From NCBI GenBank assembly GCA_018292915.2, contig JACVVK020000345.1:435534-499533 (forward strand): a stretch of DNA of 64,000 nt. Reading direction: 5' to 3'. Numbering within the stretch: position 1 is the stretch's first letter; every line of letters starts with the position of its first letter. A model generated the notes under the pieces. That model ran no database searches. It had not been told where the DNA came from and was given only the letters and a program-made list of their open reading frames with translations. Both the position numbers and the translations under genes were made by a program. This document shows, piece by piece, positions 59,980-64,000 of this stretch. Source of the DNA: Batillaria attramentaria (taxonomy: Eukaryota > Mollusca > Gastropoda > Batillariidae).

Positions 59980-60715
59980 ACAGAATACAGAATATTTTAT
60001 TGATCCCGAAAAGGGAAATTGCGTTTCTGGCCCACATACTAGTAAACACACAAAAACATTTTAATAAATAAGACCACAAATATACGCATTAGAAAACTTA
60101 GGTAAAACAAACAGTCTTGACCAATAAAATTACTTAAGATCAAGAGTAACACACATTATCACAAACATACAATTTACTATCACATTAAACACTCACTGAT
60201 ATACTCATTCCGGCATTCACTCTGCATATTCACTCGCTCTGCTCTTTCTCTCTCCGAACCGCCCCCCCCTCCCCCCCCCCCCCCCCCCAAACACACACAC
60301 ACACCTCTCTCTCGTGCGCGTTCTACTTGAGTTGGCAGCTCTAACAGCCATGGTCATGAACAATCTTGCATATCTGGTAGCCTTGCTCTTGGTACTCTAA
60401 ACCTACCACTACGTACTATAGTCAAGCTGTCAAAGTCCTGTCGGAGGGGATGTGTCTCGTCACTGAGTTTGTTCTTCGTTCGTCGGTCGTACGATGTGTC
60501 AAGTGTGTCCTGTGTCCCCCCCACCCCCACCCCCCGATCACACCACGTGCTTTCTTGATCAGTTTATCCAACCTACCACTATCCTGTTTTGTCAGATACC
60601 CACTCCAGCAAGTTAGGCCAAAAGACACTACATTACAAATTACAGATGAATAAACTAAAGGTACGCAAAGCAAATTAAACGACTGCGGGGGGGGGGGGGG
60701 GGTATTTAAGTTCAA
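59980..60715 (-). mobile_element. Non-LTR retroelement 3' part with RT-tail codons
   Basis: The minus-strand frame near 60530-60690 reads PLVYSSVICNVVSFGLTCWSG and GRLDKLIKKARGV. This is the post-RT region of a family common in aquatic animals. A C-rich tract breaks the frame, after which HPLRQDF and RVPRARLPD words and the stop near 60348 follow. The 3' UTR ends at AATAAAATATTCTG. Copy 1 retains only the distal 0.48 kb. Confidence 0.7.
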
Positions 60716-61094
60716 CGTCGGTGTCTCTACCTCCAGTCATTAAACAGACAGGGACATGAGAAAAAGGTTTCTTAAGAGCCCGAGCCCATTCACGCCCTGC
60801 CCACTGTCTGATAAGACCGGTTAAAGAGAACAAACCACAGCACACCAGTAGAAGCCACTTCAAGCCACTATTACACAAGGCGTAGGCCTTCCCGCCAGGC
60901 CCCAGACCGCTGAAGATTGCATAAGTGTGGCTTGAAGTGGCTGCTAGTGATCTGAAGATGTCACGTAATATTGCGATTTTTTGAGTGGGTGTCAAGAGTC
61001 TGCGCAGTCTGCGCATTGCAATCACCGTCAAAGACAATGAAGATCACAATGACAGTGATTCTTTCTTATTTGATCAATGGTCAAAGCTTTAACA

Positions 61095-61150
<56 letters not shown>

Positions 61151-61256
61151 AGCTTGTGAAATGTGATACCGGTTTTTTCGTGGCTACCTGGCTGCTCATT
61201 GGTGGTTTCTCTCCGGGTTATCAGACTTTCCTCACCCAGCAAAATTGAAATGAAAA
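60715..61256. other. Segment absent from copy 1, with GA microsatellite
   Basis: Contains the inverted relative of 17690-17790 (about 60825-60935) and a GA run at 61098-61147. No gene recognised. Confidence 0.5.
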
Positions 61257-61350
61257 ATAGGATAGGTATTGGGTGGAGCTGCACAGCGGCGATGCATTTT
61301 TTTATTGGAGGAAGCAGCCCGAATTTCCCGAAAGGGATAATAAAGTAGTT
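61257..61350 (+). mobile_element. Dispersed GGATAGGTATTGGG tail element, duplicated copy
   Basis: Counterpart of 8441-8525. Confidence 0.7.
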
Positions 61351-61393
61351 TAAAAAAAAAAGCGAGCGATCGACTGACACATATACACACACG

Positions 61394-61395
<2 letters not shown>

Positions 61396-61426
<31 letters not shown>

Positions 61427-61532
61427 GCAGACAGGCAGAAACACAGACAGACAGGCAGACAGACAGAAACACAGACAGACAGGCAGACAGAAACACAGAC
61501 AGACAGGCAGACAGAAACACAGACAGACAACC
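61396..61532. repeat. (CAGA)n minisatellite, duplicated copy
   Basis: Counterpart of 8571-8718 with a slightly different unit number. Confidence 0.9.
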
Positions 61533-61562
61533 AGACATGCAGTGTTGGCTAACTCAACACAC

Positions 61563-61778
61563 CTTCGTGAAGTGCTCGTCTAGAAAAGGAAGCAGCTGGT
61601 CATGTGACTTCGGCACAATGAGCTCATCAACATCACCAAACTGCAGGTAGCGAGATGAATGTAGATGGCGGTAGAGGCAATCCTGGATGGCACTGAACTG
61701 AGCCTGGTAATGCACTTCTTTAGCAGATAAGTGTAGGTTCCATGGATACACCTCAGCAAGATTGTCTTCGGTGAGCAC
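61563..61778 (-). pseudogene. Exon 3 equivalent (DVDE motif kept)
   Basis: 72 codons, intact, with Lys to Gln, Arg to Lys and Ala to Thr changes compared with copy 1. Splice sites present. Confidence 0.8.
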
Positions 61779-63103
61779 CTGTACATAAGTGAAGAAAATA
61801 TACCCGCACGCACATGCAGGTGTAAGGACACGAATTGACCGTGGGGTCATGTTTGGTGTTCATTTGAGGTACCCTGTTTGGCGAGTGTGTTAGTCTGTAG
61901 TGATTTTTGTTGTCATGGAAAAGTGTGATTTTCGTGATTTTCAGATTATGTAGGTCAAGGTGCATAGCAGGCGGTCGCAAAAAAAGGCAAGCTGCCAGTG
62001 AAGCTGGGACTTTTTGCACAGAGGTCGAGCACAAGTGGCAAGCGGATTTGTGTGATCTTGCTATCTGGCCTAAAGAGAAAGTAGACGTGCATTACTCCAG
62101 TGAGGCCTGAGCGGAAAGGAGACATTCACATTTTTTAAAACTCCTGTCAGGTGCATGCCTTTGAATGGTCTGTTCATGGTGGTAATTGTTTGTAGATTGA
62201 AGCATTTTGAGGGGTGACTATGATGACTGATGCTAAAAGGGAATATATAGGCATTTTGAGGTCTTGTGTCCTTTAGCCTCCAGTGTGATGTTGACAATAA
62301 TAATAATAATAATGCATTATATATATCTTGGTTCTCTCTTATAATGCAGCCTAAATGTCATTTCGTATCTGATATGTGTTTGCGATTATCTGCCGTTCTG
62401 TTATCCGTTGTTGAAAAAGACATTTACATCACATACATCAGCAAGTGTGATAATCATTTTCACACTTTTTTATGTGCACTGCAAATACATGTTCCCCCTC
62501 CCCTCCTTAAATCAACAACAACAACAACAACATTAAACAACAACAACAACAACCAACAAAAAACTAAGTAAAATAAATGAAATAAAATGAAAAGAAAAAA
62601 CAAAACAAAAAGGCAAACCTCCCAGCCTAGAGAGAGACAGACAGACAGACACAGACACAGATAGAGAGCAGGAACATCTGTGCCACTATAGTCATGCCTC
62701 TTTGGTCCAGTTAACACGTAGCCCACAGACCCGTAGCCACGCCCTCTGATTCTCCATTGCAACTCATCTAATTTCTTTCGGCCCAGTATATGGCACAACA
62801 TGGGAAGGCCATGACATCATTTAATGGGAAACGGGGTGATTTCAAGATGAAAAACACTGATGTAATCTCCTTTTTCCACAAAATGACGTTTTGCTCTGTT
62901 TTGCCATTACACGGCAGTTTCGTCAAGCAAATCGAGCGTTCCCTACCATCGATACAGATAGAGAGATAGGACGTTCTGGTAGGGAACCCTCGAATACTCC
63001 GACAGACAAACCCACACGTGTGATTTGTGAGTCGGAAGATCGGTGCACTGTGATTGACTGCACTGACTTCTCAGTCAGCATCTGGCAACATGTCAGTTCT
63101 TAT

Positions 63104-63458
63104 CTGAAGCATTTTCTTTAGTCCAGGGCCAATGGATTCTACATAGAAAACAAAATGGTCGACACCAAGCGCTCTGCTGGCCGCAACCATCTCGGCAGCT
63201 CTCTGAAATTCATTGTAGCGGTTTTGGAAGGCCGGGAAACATCGTGTGATATTCCACTTGTAACTGTCAGGTTTCTTTAATTTGTCGCTTGTTTCTCCTG
63301 ACGTGTTCTTCCTCCGGAGAGCAGCCGAGTCCAGTTCTCGGCTGTAGTGAACTTTGAGAAAGGTTCTGTTCATTGAATGTTCTTCTTTGTTCACAGATAC
63401 CGCATAGGGACGGAGGATTTTGTGTGTAAGAGGGCAGACCACAAAAGCACCGACATAG
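63104..63458 (-). pseudogene. Exon 2 equivalent with lost 5' splice site
   Basis: The codons are intact (FQRAAEMVAASRALGVDHFVFY) but the donor GT is replaced by AT. The last codon changes from Glu to Gln. Confidence 0.8.
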
Positions 63459-63795
63459 CTGAAACCGGAGAGAAAACGGAATTAACTCTCTCGTTGATAT
63501 GGTTCTCATTTCGGGCCCTCACATTCCCAACACTTGGCTGTGGAGGTCCGTTATAGGGGAGTGCCAACTTTCTTTTTTTTTATTTATTTATTTTTTTTAT
63601 TCTCAGCCATGACATCATAAGGTGCGGAACTAAATACAGAGCCAGCAAAACGGGTTTGTACCGGCCAAAGGGAAGCGACCTTTGTTAGTATGCTACCGTA
63701 GCATCCGTTGCTATATAGGCGCAAAGCTCACTGGTTGGCTCTGGTGAGTGTCTTTCAGAACCACAGTGAGTATTATTTTTAAGTTGCTGTGTTTT

Positions 63796-64000
63796 TATGT
63801 TGTTTCCATAGTAATGGAAACAACATAATAGGACGGGCTAAAATTTCCACGTTCATAGGCAAGCATCTGTGGTACAAACGCACGTCACTGCCGATCTCCC
63901 GCAGAGACGATTATGCAAGTGTAACTCTGACAATGACGTAAGAAAACTTGCGTCATCGATGCTGACGCGTATGGTGTTCCGAACGCACTTCTCCTCCTCA
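63796..64000. other. Sequence beyond the duplication breakpoint
   Basis: Starts with an 8-bp-armed palindrome (GTTTCCATAGTAATGGAAAC) and continues as unique DNA. No gene visible before the window ends. Confidence 0.45.

Overview
The window looks like a chromosomal segment of a marine invertebrate, most likely a mollusc (gastropod). The evidence is intron-split Golgi glycosylation genes with GT-AG introns, very dense CA/GA/GT microsatellites, tRNA-derived SINE copies, several non-LTR retroelement tails, a Penelope-like fragment and Polinton-like virus-derived elements. The species assignment is inference. There are no rRNA or tRNA genes, operons or CRISPR arrays.

Layout. 1-2.7 kb: low-complexity DNA (an 0.8 kb pyrimidine minisatellite) and retroelement fragments. 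3.2-12.9 kb: a minus-strand, eight-exon gene whose spliced frame encodes a type II membrane protein of about 917 aa with a GT92 glycosyltransferase domain followed by a DUF1647-like domain. 14.7 kb: a fragment of a GT31 galactosyltransferase. 15.2-18.1 kb: a minus-strand galactose 3-O-sulfotransferase gene (two exons seen, first exon not identified). 18.2-26.08 kb: gene-poor, with SINEs, tandem duplications, microsatellites and a composite dispersed repeat.

26.08-43.17 kb: a 17 kb nested locus of Polinton/Maverick-like DNA. Copy A (plus strand) encodes a packaging ATPase, two conserved proteins of unknown function, an RVE integrase with chromodomain, a two-TM protein, a minor-capsid-like protein, a basic core-like protein, a double-jelly-roll-type capsid candidate and an adenain-like protease. 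Copy B (minus strand) is an inverted, nearly identical copy cut off inside the capsid gene. A separate right-end fragment closes the locus. I find no protein-primed DNA polymerase B; the inferred canonical unit is only about 8.7 kb. Each copy carries its own break in the minor-capsid gene: a 2-bp insertion in A and a 1.77 kb transposon in B.

43.2-47.4 kb: dispersed repeats, a Penelope-like GIY-YIG palindrome and a non-LTR reverse transcriptase fragment. 47.9-51.5 kb: an apparently intact plus-strand SLC35A-type nucleotide-sugar transporter gene. 53.44-63.8 kb: a segmental duplication of 2.69-10.96 kb carrying a second copy of exons 2-8 of the GT92/DUF1647 gene. It has a lost splice donor and a frameshift and so looks like a pseudogene.

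The host genes share a theme: nucleotide-sugar import into the Golgi (SLC35A), glycosyl transfer (GT92, DUF1647-like, GT31 fragment) and sulfation of terminal galactose (Gal3ST).
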